Shown piece by piece: positions 23,216 to 35,843 of a DNA stretch of 64,000 nucleotides. Positions within the stretch are counted from its first letter, which is position 1. The number at the start of each line of letters is the position of its first letter. This stretch comes from Adiantum capillus-veneris (taxonomy: Eukaryota; Streptophyta; Polypodiopsida; Polypodiales; Pteridaceae). The notes below the pieces were generated by a model, which searched no databases, had not been told where the DNA came from, and was given only the letters and a program-made list of their open reading frames with translations. A program made the position numbers and the translations under genes. Location of the stretch: NCBI GenBank assembly GCA_014529385.2, contig CM043943.1, forward strand, positions 154,537,092 to 154,601,091, in the 5' to 3' direction.

Positions 23216-23370
23216 TTAAATATAGAAGACGGCTCTGTACCTCTTAACTATGCACGTCAGCCAACTCTTTACACCATTACTATTTCCACATCTCTTTTTC
23301 AAATATAGAAGACGACTCTGTAGCTCTTAACTATGCATGCCAGCCAGCTCTTTGTCTTCCCGCTCTCTCG
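23216..23370. repeat. Subterminal direct repeats of the transposon
   Basis: Two copies of about 53 bp, starting AAATATAGAAGACG (about 23216 and 23300) and running through CTCTTAACTATGCA and CAGCCA, lie between the left inverted repeat and the transposase start. Subterminal repeats often serve as transposase-binding sites; that role is inferred. Confidence 0.65.
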
Positions 23371-23511
23371 TTTTCCTGTCTCTCTCTAACTCTCTGTGTA
23401 GGAGCACAGATTGCTGTTTTACTTTGTAGGCCTATCACACATCTATTGCTGTCATATACTGCTCTTGCTCTCTGTAGGCCTATCACCTCGCTCAATCTCT
23501 CCCTCTCTAGC

Positions 23512-26500
23512 ATGGAGCAAGAATCTCACACTGTATGTGACTGCTCTCAGCCTCACTGTGAACTGTGTGCTAGATATGCTGTTGATGTGGTCAAGGAATA
23601 TCATGCTAGGAGAAAGAGGGAGCAGCGTGCTAAGAATAAGCTTGAGCAGGTAGCACGTTAGGAAGATAATGATCAAAATGGTGCTGATGATGCAAAGCGC
23701 CAAAGACTTTTCAATGACCTTGTTATGCTCTTCAATCGGCGTACAAAGGCCCTCGATGTTGCATCACGCTCAGATATTTTGTGCAAGTTTGTCAATCATC
23801 CTTCTCTTGGAGACCTTGAAATGCCCAGGGCACAAACAACCTTCGTTGAAGCCATACGTAGCACAATAGATGCAATCAAATTACCCAAGAGCGGACAGGA
23901 GCTCTTTCTTAAAAGGTTCATCACCACAATGCTTATGAATGTTGAGTGTACATCTACCTCAAAAGTGAATGTTTCAGCTGCATCTAAGTTGCTAAATTTG
24001 CACAAGAGGAACTTCATAGCTGCAAAGAATCGGTTGAGGGCAGCAGGTGATGGAAATTTGCCAATCTCTTTGTGTGCTCGACAGCCCATGGATCGTGGTT
24101 TCATAAAACCTGATGAGAAAGAGTTGATCTTCTCTTTTTGGATGTCTAACACTCGTGTTTCACCCAATAAGAAGGATGTGTGCAGAAAGCGTATTGGAAG
24201 AAATTCATATTTCAAACATCCTGTGCATCTTCTTGAACAATCTCATGTAATAACTTGCTTCACTATATCCATTTTTGTTTTCTAATATTTGCATTCATGA
24301 CCTATATTCACTATAATTGGGTTGATAAGAGTAGATATGAAATCGGATATGAAGGAAGTTATAAATGGAAATAAGGGGAATCTGTATTTGATCCTAGACT
24401 AAGAGTAGATAAATATTGGATGTGAAGGAGAATATAAATGGAAACATAGTTTTTATCATACGCGTATGTTTGCTAAAACATACGTTTGCAGACGCATACT
24501 TTCACACGTGTATGATATGTATAAACTGGTTAGGTAAAAACTGGTTTACATAACCAGTAAAAATCTTTTAACACTTATTTCTCACTGGTATACATAGTGG
24601 TTAAGTGTTCACATGTACTCGTCAAGTGTTCACATGTACTGTTTGTCATGTCAGATAGGTAAAAAACATATATGTTTGAAAGGAAAATACTGGTTTACAT
24701 ATCCAGTAAATTTTTTTGTACACTTATTTCTCACTGGTATACATCGTGATTAAGTGCTCACATGTACTGGTTAGGTAAATAACATACTGGTTTTAAATAA
24801 AAAGACTGGTTTACATCAACAGTCAGAACATTTGAACTGGTTGACACTTATATACCACTGGTGCGTACCAAGGACATGTGTTCATTTTTTTAAACACATT
24901 TTTCTCACTGGTATACATCGTGGTTAAGTGCTTACATGTACTGGTTAGGTAAATAACATAGCGGTTTTAAATGAAAAGACTGGTTTACATCAACAGTAAG
25001 AACATTTGAAAAAGTTGACACTTATATACCACTGGTACGTACCAAGGACATGTGTTAATTTCTTTTAACACTAATTTCTCACTGGTATACATCGTGGTTA
25101 AGTGCTCACTTGTACTGGTTAGGTAAATAACATACCGGTTTTAAATGAAAAGACTCTTTTACATCAGCAGTAAGAACATTTGCACTGGTTGACACTTATA
25201 TACCATTGGTACGTACCAAGGACATGTGTTCATTTTTTTAACCCTTATTTTTCACTGGTACACATCATGGGTAAGTGCTCACATGTACTGGTTAGGTAAC
25301 TAACATACTGGTTTTAAATGAAAAGACTGGTTTACATCAACAGTAAGAACATTTGAACTGGTTGACACTTATATACCACTGGTACGTACCAATGACATGT
25401 GTTCATTTTCTTTAACACTTATTTCTCACTGGTATACATCGTGGTTAAGTGCTCACATGTACTGGTTAGTTAAATAACATACCGGTTTTAAATGAAAAGA
25501 CTGGTTTACATCAACAGTCAGAACGTTTGAAATGGTTGACACTTATATACCATTGGTATGTACCAAGGACATGTGTTCATTTTCCTAGCCCTTATTTTTC
25601 ACTGGTACACATCATGGGTAAGTGCTCACATGTAATGGTTAGGTAAATAACATACCGGTTATAAATGAAAAGACTGGTTTACATCAGCAGTAAGAACATT
25701 TGAACTGGTTGACACTTATATACCACTGGTACGTACCAAGGGCATGTGTTCATTCTTTTTAACACTTATTTCTCACTGGTATACATCGTGGTTAAGTGCT
25801 CACTTGTACTAGCTAGGTAAATAACATACCGATTATAAATGAAAAGACTGGTTTACATCAGCAGTAAGAACATTTGCACTGGTTGACACTTATATACCAC
25901 TGGTACGTACCAAGGACATGTGTTCATATATACTGGTTTACCTAACCAGTTAAGTGAAAAAACATAGTGGTTTGAAATAAAAATACTAGTTTATAGTAAT
26001 GTAACAGTTTTCCTCAAAGAAAATAAAAACCTGCAGTTTTCTTCAATGTTCTTTAACCGTATATGTCTTTCATTGTAGGTGGAGCTCTTTCTCAACTTCA
26101 AAGAACAATACCCTGAAATTGTAATAAGGCAGCGGGCGTTTGAGTACATGAAGCCATATTTTGTGCAGAAATTGAGAGACTGATATACTTGTTGCTGCAT
26201 TTCACATGTTCAAATGTCCTTCCTAAAGGATGCCATAAATCACATGCGAAGTTCTGTATTCGGTCTGCATGGAAAAGCTTGCCAATGTCAATGCAACATA
26301 TGCAAAGACAATGGTGGATGCAAGGCACCAAAAAACCTTATCAAGAGTGTAACAGCCTTATTGGAATCTATACTGTGTCCAAAATCAGATACATCCACCT
26401 TCCATGCCCTTGCCTGCTAGAGTGGTCAATGTAAAAGGTGTGGCCCGGATAAGTTAGACTTTTGTGCTGCAGAGGCTGCATTTATTGCTAAAAAGATTGT

Positions 26501-28111
26501 GGTGAAGATTTTTGAGGACCTAGAAGTAGGAACTGCGCGTGACGGTCCGAAGAAGAAAAGGAAAGTCTTGTCGCATAAGGAAATATCATGCCAGGATCTC
26601 TCAGTCATGTTCAAAGACCATCTTAAGAAATACATAATGCATAATTTTGTGTATAGATGGCAAGCAGAACAATATAAGGAATGTATACAAAGCTTTCCAG
26701 AAGATGTTGTTGTGTCAGTTGTTGACTTTGCTGAAAATTATAGTTTCAAAGAACAAAATGAGATTCAGTCCATGCACTAGTATTCAAATCAAGTAACTAT
26801 TTTTGTGCACATAACATATTTCCGAATTGCAGGTAACGACATCACCCTAGATCAGTATTATTTCTTTTGTATTAAGCCTTCAATAATTTCTGATTTTTAT
26901 ATTATGCAGGTGACATCCACAAGACAATTCACTTCTTCATTTCAGATGACAAGCAACATGACACACATTTTGTTCAACACTGTTCTCTGAAACACGCGGA
27001 ATGGCTAAAGCAATTTGGTCTAAACATAAGGCGTCATTGGGTACGGTCTGATGGAGTAGCTTCACAATTCAAAGCAAGAAGACCATTCTATTTCCTTGCC
27101 AGGTATACCATGTTCTAACAAACATTATCTGAAGGTGGTTTTAATATAGAGACCTATAATATTGGCATTAAAATTGTAATAAAATGCTTGTCTAACATGA
27201 GTAATATTATAACACGTGTTTTTTTTTGTAATTTTATCGTGCCAAGAGTATATTAATCTTCTTCTATCCATTGAATAAATTGCAGATACAGTGTTTTTAT
27301 GGGATGGAAAATGTCTTGGAACTTTTTTGGATCTGGCCATGGTAAGGGAGAACACGACGGTGCGGGAGCAGTGATAAGAAGGTCTTTAACTCAATACCAA
27401 TTGCATCCAAACTACCCAAAGATAGATTGTGCTGCAGATGTTGTGGTGTTATTGAGACGGACCTTGTCAGATGGTGCTACATCCACCTATGCATCCCAGG
27501 CCCGTTATGTAAGCAGGATTTTTTGGGTGATTGAATTGGGAGATGTTGAAAGGGGAAAAAATTAGGATGTGAAGGCTGTAAAAAATACCCACTCAATGCA
27601 CTCTGTTTCTGCATATTCAGAGCATGATACAACTGCTTTGAGAACACATTCATTGTCTTGTTTCTGTAGTGCATGTAAACAGGAAAAGTGGAGGAGATGT
27701 GCGAGCAAGTCACACGTTCCTTTCTGGACATACCTTATTTTGGAGCCTACAGAAGAAGGGGAAGACGATGACGACGAAATAAATGAGGATGCAGCGTATG
27801 AAGGACACTATGACACCCTCAATCAAGCTCCTATTGTTGGTGATAATTTTGCTGTTCCCGCACCAAATGACAATGAAGAAAAAATGGATTTCTATATAGT
27901 GAAATTCACTATAGCTATTCAGGAGTTTCATTCAGACGCTGAAGATGACTGGGGCAATATCATTGGGCGAGGATCCTATGCTATCAAAGGGTTTTACTAT
28001 CGTATGATAAATGAGCAGACCTACGAGATTTTGGACAAAAAGCCAGAGGTGTTCATATATCCCCATGATACCCCATCCCAGCAACTCAAAACTATATACA
28101 ATATCACTTGA
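23512..28111 (+). pseudogene. DDE/DDD transposase, four exons, five nonsense codons
   Basis: Proposed exons are 23512-24246, 26079-26832, 26910-27102 and 27286-28111; all junctions are GT-AG and phases agree, giving about 836 codons. The start ATG is followed by cysteines (DCSQPHCELC). Exon 2 has an R-D-stop-Y-T-C-C-C block and a CQCQCNIC/GQCKRCG cysteine cluster. DFAENYSFKEQNEIQ (first catalytic Asp, about 26733) follows. Exon 3 has a DIHKTIHFFISDDKQHDTHF stretch and WVRSDGVASQFKAR (second Asp). Exon 4 has FFGSGHGKGEHDGAG, a CFCSAC pair and an acidic tail. In-frame stops are at 23659, 26181, 26418, 26778 and 27563. The motif set resembles widespread uncharacterised animal transposase-like proteins. 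A Sola assignment is plausible but unproven. Confidence 0.75.
24540..25935. repeat. 174-bp tandem repeat array inside transposase intron 1
   Basis: The unit containing GACTGGTTTACATCA recurs near 24803, 24978, 25151, 25325, 25499, 25673 and 25847, a period of about 174 bp. Units share ACACTTATATACCA, GGTACGTACCAAGGACATGT and CTCACTGGTATACATC. Partial units extend on the left. The array occupies most of the 1,832-bp intron (24247-26078). The core ACTGGT/ACCGGT recurs many times. Confidence 0.9.
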
Positions 28112-28220
28112 TGTCAGTGAGTCTATCTACAATACTATGCCTTTTGAGCTGTAACCATCTTAAGAAATGCATAGTGCATAATTTTGTGTATATCTACCTT
28201 TAACTGTAAACTGAACTGTC

Positions 28221-29396
<1,176 letters not shown>

Positions 29397-29569
29397 CTTT
29401 TATTTGCAAGATACTTCAAATATAGAATACAACGTATTTCAGTGCAACTTGCTTGTAAATGTATTATACATGAATTCTGTTACATTGATTGACAAGAAGG
29501 CTGAGTAATTCTCCATTTACATCCATCGACAAAAAAATATATCGACAAAAGTCGCCCACTTCACAGACT

Positions 29570-30429
29570 TTATGAAGCTTTCTTTTTATATAAAAAATAT
29601 GTTCCTTTCTTCTTGAAAAAGTCAATCCGCCATTTCCAATAAAAACGACGCACATAGGTGTCATCAGGTTGTCCGTCTGCACAAATTACAGTCCTCTTTG
29701 TATACTCAATTCTGTCCTTAGAGTACAACCAGTGTGCTAGCCAGTTTATGACAGTGGTTGATAGAAAACAGGCGCGCACTTCTTTAGACTGCTTTTCTAG
29801 CTTGGGAAAAACAAGAAATGACCCCAATGGATTAAACATTAGCTTATATCCAGAATCATCAAAGATAAGTGTGTCAGGTTGTAGGTCAGAAAAATTTTCG
29901 AGATTCTTGTGGAACACCGGTTTATCTGTCGCGCCCAATTTAAAAGGGGCCCTTGTGCACTGCGCCTGACTTACCACTCTATTGAATCTTTTGTGGTAGT
30001 CAGGGAACACTGTCGCTAGCGTGCGTTTGAGCTTCTCAAACTCGTAGCAGCTCCATATCCACACTTCGAACCATCTGAAACAAAAATTCAGAAACACTTC
30101 TGCATCGGGCCTTACCCAAAACTGTGTATCCCCTTCAACAACATACCGCATTTTTGGCCAGTGGGGCAATTCTTCACCATATTTTCCATCAAATTTCTTG
30201 AGCAGTAATCCATTAAGGTCCAAAATGAGAACCCTACGCTGGACGCTCAACGGAGGTGGTGGCCTTGGCCATATCAGGGGGATTCTTTTAATTAGTCTAT
30301 ACCCTAGAGGAAACACGAGCAGTGCAGGAGACAACATGCAATTCCATATTGCATGAATGTTAGCCCTGCCATTCTGCCTGTCAGTCCTGAACCTATCTGC
30401 AAGGCGCCATTCTTCAACTGAAAACATAT
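29570..30429 (-). CDS. FCP1/NLI-type HAD phosphatase domain protein (transposon cargo)
   Basis: The minus-strand exon starts after a CTGCAG acceptor (first in-exon ATG at 30427) and stays open to a stop at 29570, about 286 residues. Near residue 79 is RRVLILDLNGLLLKK, HAD motif I as D-x-N rather than D-x-D. Plant FCP1-like subgroups with DLNG are known to me, so this may be natural. WIWSCYEFEKLK fits motif II with Ser, a Lys in KPVFHK fits motif III, and DTLIFDDSGYKLMFNPLGSF fits motif IV with Asp-Asp. Expected activity is protein phosphatase, but the altered motif I leaves that uncertain. It may be the last exon of the gene at 31711-34122 or a separate gene; the joining donor is unclear. Confidence 0.8.
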
Positions 30430-30619
30430 CTGCAGATGCAAAATTACACAAGACTGAAATTTAAATATGCAATTAGGACATATCTATGGATTGAAATCAT
30501 AGAATAAAAACACACAATGTTCAAAAATTAGGCACAAGATGAAAGAGACGTCGAATGGGAAAGAAAGTTATATTAATTTCAGAAGTGGTTACATAAAAAG
30601 AAACATAGGGGGGGCGGGG

Positions 30620-33600
30620 GAAAACCATAATCTTTTGCAGGCTCTAAGTTTAGGGTCAGAACTTGTGCCGGTATTCTGCATCTCCTTAGTGTCTTCTATG
30701 TCCATCTCCTCTTCTGGCTGCCCCTGGGTCTCTTCCTCTTCATTAGGAAAAGTTTGGACTCTAGATGGGCCTCTTTGATTAAGGGGTGATTAAAACCTGG
30801 CCAATGAGGAGAGGGTTGGGATATCACCTAGTGCCTAGAGATGCATAGGTGTGTCATGTTGTCCCCTCCGAGTCTAGTGGTTTGGTGAGAGCAAACCCAC
30901 CAATTTACAAGCTAAAATGGTTTCTTGTGTGTACAAAACATCTTGTTGTTGGCTGTGAGCCAAGAGTGAGGTCCACAAAAAGGTGAAGGCGCATCAAAGC
31001 TTTAAAGAGGGTATGGTTTTTGAAACAATCAAGTAAGTCTGAGTTAATAAGAAGGGGGCGTAAAAGCCACTTGGCATATGCTTATTCGACTATTTTAAAT
31101 CTTAATAAAAAAGGAGATCTGCTCACAGAAAAGGCTGGCAGCTGTGTGCGCCGAATGCTTGCAGGTCTTGCAGCGTATGCTGGCAGGTCTATGTGCCGCT
31201 TGCTCCAAAAATTCAAGGCACTCGTTTTTCCTCCAATGGGCGTAGCCCAAGCTGCACGCTGCCCCACAGTTATGCTCCGCCAGCGTTAATACAACAGCAT
31301 ACGAAGATTCTCCTTCGATCCTCCATTTCAACGTATCGACGCGGGCCCGATTTTGTTGCAGACTCATTCAAGACAAGAACCGTTATTTCCAAAATTCCAC
31401 CTTTAGAAATTGAACAAATTCCCTTTAAAACTTGCATTGGCCAATCGTATGCTTCAATTTTCATTTCCCATAAACCCACAATTTTGATGACGTTTTTTTT
31501 TGGAAGTGCAAAAGACAAAGTTCCTGTTCGAGTTTTCAGATTTTTAAACTCAAGTTTGGCAAGTCAATTCCCTCATTTATGAGCCCCAAAACCACCATAT
31601 GGCCTACTAGTGGGTTTGGATGTCCCCTAAAGTACTAGCAACTTAGGATTTAATCCCTTGAGATTAGGGATCCTTACAAGGCCCATGGGGAGTCCAAACT
31701 TTTCCTAATGTCCTTGCTTTTTTGCTCCATTTCAGGCTTTTCATCTCCAGTCTTCTCGATTTTTTTTCTTTTTGCCTTTCTTATATGCTGAACAAGGGTC
31801 TCCTCGAGACTTCCCTCCAGCCTGACATCTACACGACCATCAGCTTTAGAAAGCTGTGCAGCAAAAGATCACTTATTAGAGCCATAATCAATGAAAAAAC
31901 ATACTCTTGCCATGTTGGACTTGTTTTCTCGGGGTCTTTGATCTTGTCACCCGCACGCCAGTGTCTAGCAACACATCGTCTTCCTCATTCTGGGTTTTCC
32001 CTTCAACACCAGTCGTACTCTGCTCCTTTACCTCAAAGTTTTGTTCTGCTTCTGTTGTTTCCGAAACAGGTTTCTCAGCATTACCAGGGACATTTTCATC
32101 AAGCAATACCTCCACAGGTGTCGTGTATGCAGGCGTCACTGCATCGTTCCCTGTGTCTTTACTGGCAGTAGTTCTGAAGCAGCTTGACTCTGAAAAAACG
32201 TCAGAGAAGACAAAAATCAACCACCTGATTACCCATTGAAACAATTTTCTCACCTGTTTTTGGGCATGGTTCAACTGGCTTCTTCTTTAGAAGGGATCGG
32301 TCTTCTGCAGAAATAACTCCGGGGCAATCCTTAAGCATGCACTTTCCTTTCTCAGCCAAGTGAGCATAACGGAATGCATGGTATGCATGTGAACAAGGCA
32401 ATAGAACAACATGGCTTGAGCGATTGTGATCATGAATTTTTACACCACAAGCATTGCACACATCAATGAGAACAACACTATGTCTAGGAGCTGAAAGTCG
32501 TTGAGGCAAGACAATGGTTTCAGGTAGCATTGGTTGACTAATCATGTCTGTCACAAACGTGACATAGAGACCAAAGGTTTCCTCACGGTCCAAGCATTTG
32601 GATAATTCTTCCTGTAGGCAAGAGACCTCTGTTATCAGACAATGTCAAACAAGTATAAAATTGGTATGAATGCTTGAAAATCGGTATAATGATGTTATCA
32701 TACCGGTGTGATTACATCCTGCCGGTATAATGTTATTATACTGGATAGTATAACATCATACCGGTAGGATAACATCCGGTAACATCATAATGATAGGATA
32801 ACATTATACCGGAAGCATAACATCAAATCGGTTGGATTTTATCATACCGGTTGGATCTAACCATACCGGTCGGATGTAGCCATACCAGTAGGATGTTATC
32901 ATACCGGTAGGATTATATCCTAAATCCTACCGGTAAGATAACATCCTACCGGTAGGATGTAATCATACCGTTAGGGTATAATCCTACCGGTATGATAACA
33001 TCCTACCGGTATTGTCATCTACCTTTACCGAATATGATATAATCCTATCGGTATGAAAATTCATACCGTATGGTACTTTGTAGGTATTATACTACAATCA
33101 TATGGAGTTAAAAGCATACCTGTGCCTGCTGTAGGGTGGCTTTTGCTTGGTCAAATTTTTCTTGGAGGCTGTCAAGCAAGCCTGTTGGTACATTGGCATC
33201 GTCAGGGAAGTGCATTCGGATGGTGTCAAGGGCACCCTCGCAACGGTGCACATCAACAATAGATTTGACCAATGAATCCTTAGCCTTCTGACACTCGGCT
33301 GATACATTGTCATGAGATTTTCTAACCTCAACAAGAAGTTCTTGCAAGGAAGTGGATACTTCAACACTAAACGCAGACTGAGTGGTCGCAAAAAGTCCAC
33401 TTCCAACTGGTGTACTTCCGGATGGGGTATTTACTAAGAAGATGGCAGAACCACTTGGGTTTCCTGTGGATACTTGGGAAGTCTCTAACTTCCATTGTTC
33501 TCTTTTCCTATCTAAGTGACCTTCATTGGTCACATTCTTCACCACCTCAGATGCAAACTCAGCCCACTTTACCGGACCTGTGCATACGAAATAAACATAT

Positions 33601-34122
33601 CCGCGTGCAAAGTTGACTCCCAGTAGATAGTTTGGTGGTTTGGATTGGTACACCTGCTTGTAGAGATGGTAGAGTGCCTTGTAGTGATCCGGCCTTGCTG
33701 TTTTTATCGGCACTTTTTTCTCCTTCACTGGAAGACACGTGAAAAATTTCATCCAGTCGGATATGGGCACATCTGCATCTGTCAACTTCCTAACATCTTT
33801 CCCCTCAAGACTTAACCCATATTCCCTGTGAAAATCCTCCTTTGTCGTGTAGAATGCCTTTAATGGCACCTCCACATCCTTGGGGTGAACAAAGCGGCTG
33901 ATTTTGGAAGGAGGCTGTAACTTTTGTCTCTGAAAGGAATAAATCCATATTCATTACTCAATGTATCCACACCTCAGTACTCTACTACACATACAGGTCC
34001 GCTGTACACAACACAGAGAGAGACAGAGAGAGGTGACATACCTTCGTGGGAGAATGTCGGGTCTTTGTGGGGGAGACCTGTCGGGCTACATTCCTTGGGC
34101 TCTTTCTTAGGTTGCTATCCAT
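30620..34122 (-). CDS. Transposon cargo gene: unknown N-domain, coiled coil, RING-H2-like finger, acidic/basic linker
   Basis: Proposed exons on minus: 34122-34042 (start MDSNLRKSPRNVARQ), 33929-33120, 32611-32254, 32189-31905, 31843-31711, then 30740-about 30620 after the inserted TIR element. Junctions are GT-AG with agreeing phases; the exon 5 acceptor is the least sure. Exon 2 holds an unrecognised domain (DVPISDWMKFFTCLPVKEKK, NYLLGVNFARGYVYFVCTGP), then a helical stretch. Exon 3 has a RING-like set: CNAC, LPCSHAYH, CMLKDC; the sixth ligand position seems to be Arg, not Cys. Exons 4-5 are low-complexity, with a basic KAKRKKIEK. No stop interrupts exons 1-5. It may continue into the FCP1-like exon at 30429. 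Confidence 0.65.
30741..31710. mobile_element. 970-bp TIR element inserted in a cargo exon
   Basis: Left CATTAGGAAAAGTTTGGACTC and right GAGTCCAAACTTTTCCTAATG are perfect 21-bp inverted repeats, extending further with ATGGGCC matches. Another copy lies at 43960-44419. No protein domain was recognised inside, so it is probably non-autonomous. A clear target duplication is not visible; a TA duplication is possible if CAT/ATG are flanks. On the cargo strand the exon reads into it from 31711 and resumes at 30740 with an acidic EEEETQGQPEEE frame. Confidence 0.85.
32640..33065. repeat. ACCGGT-rich minisatellite in a cargo intron
   Basis: Intron 2 of the cargo gene (32612-33119) consists largely of degenerate units such as ATCATACCGGTAGGATGTT in both orientations. 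ACCGGT is palindromic, so the array can fold. The same ATACCGGTAT core fills the 28.4-29.2 kb block. Confidence 0.9.
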
Positions 34123-34402
34123 AGCGAAGGATAAGCAGCGTGCACATGGGGCTGTAGAGTGAGCTGAGAAAGGTGCAAAAGGAGAAAGGCACAAAGATAC
34201 AGAGAAGTCACAGTCATGAAAACATTCGACTGAACATTCGTTCTGACGTGGGCTCCACACGTGTTTTTGAATCCTCCACATGATTTTTAAGATTTTATAT
34301 CCTCCACAAGATTATTTAATTCAAACAATTCTTGCCCATAACACCAGTTTCATACCCCCTAAATTTTAAGCCTCCAAAAGAAACTTTCAACCTGTTAAAA
34401 CC

Positions 34403-34427
34403 GGGCCACCTATTCATGCATCCACCC
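34403..34427 (-). repeat. Right terminal inverted repeat
   Basis: The reverse complement begins GGGTGGATGCATGAATAGG and mirrors 23071-23095. It is followed by the TATA duplication at 34428-34431. Confidence 0.9.
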
Positions 34428-34431
34428 TATA
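34428..34431. repeat. Target-site duplication TATA, right copy
   Basis: This mirrors 23067-23070 and abuts the right inverted repeat. Confidence 0.8.
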
Positions 34432-35843
34432 GCATGAAGTTCTTTGTTTAGTAGTCCCTTTAGAAACAAAGATACAAGTCGTTCTTCTGCAAGTATCTCT
34501 AGTCCTGGGCATTTGGCAATTTATTGTTTCATTCGAGCTGCACAATCCTCAACAGACTCACCATGTTTCTGTTTAAAGCTGTAGATTTGAGCTACCGTAT
34601 TATGTTTGATCCCCGTTTTGGAACAAACAGCTACAAATCCTTGAGCTAATGTGTTGAAATCCATGATTGACCTTGGTAGAATGTTTTGGAACCATATCAA
34701 TGCTTTTCCTTCTAATGTCATTCCAAACCCCTCAAATTGAGTATATAAATTGAATATACATTATGCTCTTAGCACTCGCTTAAAGCTTGCTAAGTGGTCG
34801 TATGGATCCCCTAATCCACAGTATTTTTTGACCCATTTCTGAAAATCATCTGGTATGATGCGTCTGTTTGGTTCAACTCCCAGTCTCCCGGCAGTCGGTT
34901 CTGTTTTGAGTCCTTCAAACCAGTCTGTTGAAAATAGTGACTCATGTAGCCCTGGATTGGCCTTAGTGTCACCCGGTTTTCTACGTGATGAGGTGGTTTG
35001 TGGTTTCTTAACATTACTCTCAGATGATCTCTCACGGTGTTCATCTCTTGGAATTGTTTCTGGTCCTTGTCCCAATATTCAATCTTTTATGGAATACCCT
35101 TGGTATTTGGTTTGTTCTACCTCCTCAGGAGTCATCATAACAAAGTTGTCGTTATAAAAATGCCTAAACAGGTAGGTTGGTAGGTCTGTAGATCCCTTAT
35201 CTTTGATCTTGAAGATATAGATGATCTTCATGGCCGTTAGTTGTCCTGATTTGGCATGCGAAGTCCACAGAAGAATTTTTATGTTTCTATCTTCCCAACA
35301 ATAGACTCCGATCCTAGGATTATCCGTACTAAGCCGTTTCAAAGGCTTCAAATCTACTTGATTGTATCCCTCGAATTCTAAAAATGGTGGTCCTTCTTTT
35401 GCTGACATATCTGGGATTATGATGTTTACTTCTAACCCCCATTTGTCTATCGCATCAGGGTTTTCAACTTGTACATACTGAGTTCCGTTTCTATCCATGT
35501 ACATTTTTTCTTGTTTATTTGTCATAATCACTTCTTTGAACTCAATACCATGGTCATCAATGCGAATAGCATACTCCTCGTTAGGGTCCAAGTAAACCTG
35601 GACTCCATGGCGGTTAGTCTTATAAAAAGAGAGTATATGCTTATAGCGCATTGTCGTTCTGGTTTTCGAGTGAGTCGAGTAAGAAGAAATTGCAGATGTT
35701 GAATCTGTAAAAGTGTCTGAGACTTCTTCAAGAATTGTGTGCAAGGAATTGCCTTGATTCACGCTTTCTTCAGTGGATACTCTACTGGAGGTTTCTCCGA
35801 GTATGCCTTGATTTCCTAGTACACGACCAGATCTAAGGTTCAT
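34432..35843 (-). pseudogene. Element B gag, upstream part
   Basis: The frame from 35843 begins MNLRSGRVLGNQGI and runs 254 residues to 35079. Further frames 35075-34761 and 34721-34521 continue, with MTLEGKALIWFQNILPRSIM and FKQKHGESVEDCAARMKQ, the capsid pattern of retrotransposon gag (A-x-x-W-F ... L-x-Q-x-x-x-E-S-V-x-x-Y). Stops after KQ and elsewhere show decay. The last codons before 34432 join in frame with 23066. Confidence 0.8.

Noticed and set aside
24540-25935. CRISPR-like regular repeats
   Set aside because: The repeat unit is ~174 bp with no short repeat/unique spacer pattern, in plant DNA inside an intron.
27569-28111. Independent small gene for the acidic C-terminal frame
   Set aside because: It is in the same frame as transposase exon 4 and separated only by one TAG codon.
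31020-31582. Frames on both strands within the inserted TIR element
   Set aside because: They have no recognisable domain, overlap each other on both strands and end at random.
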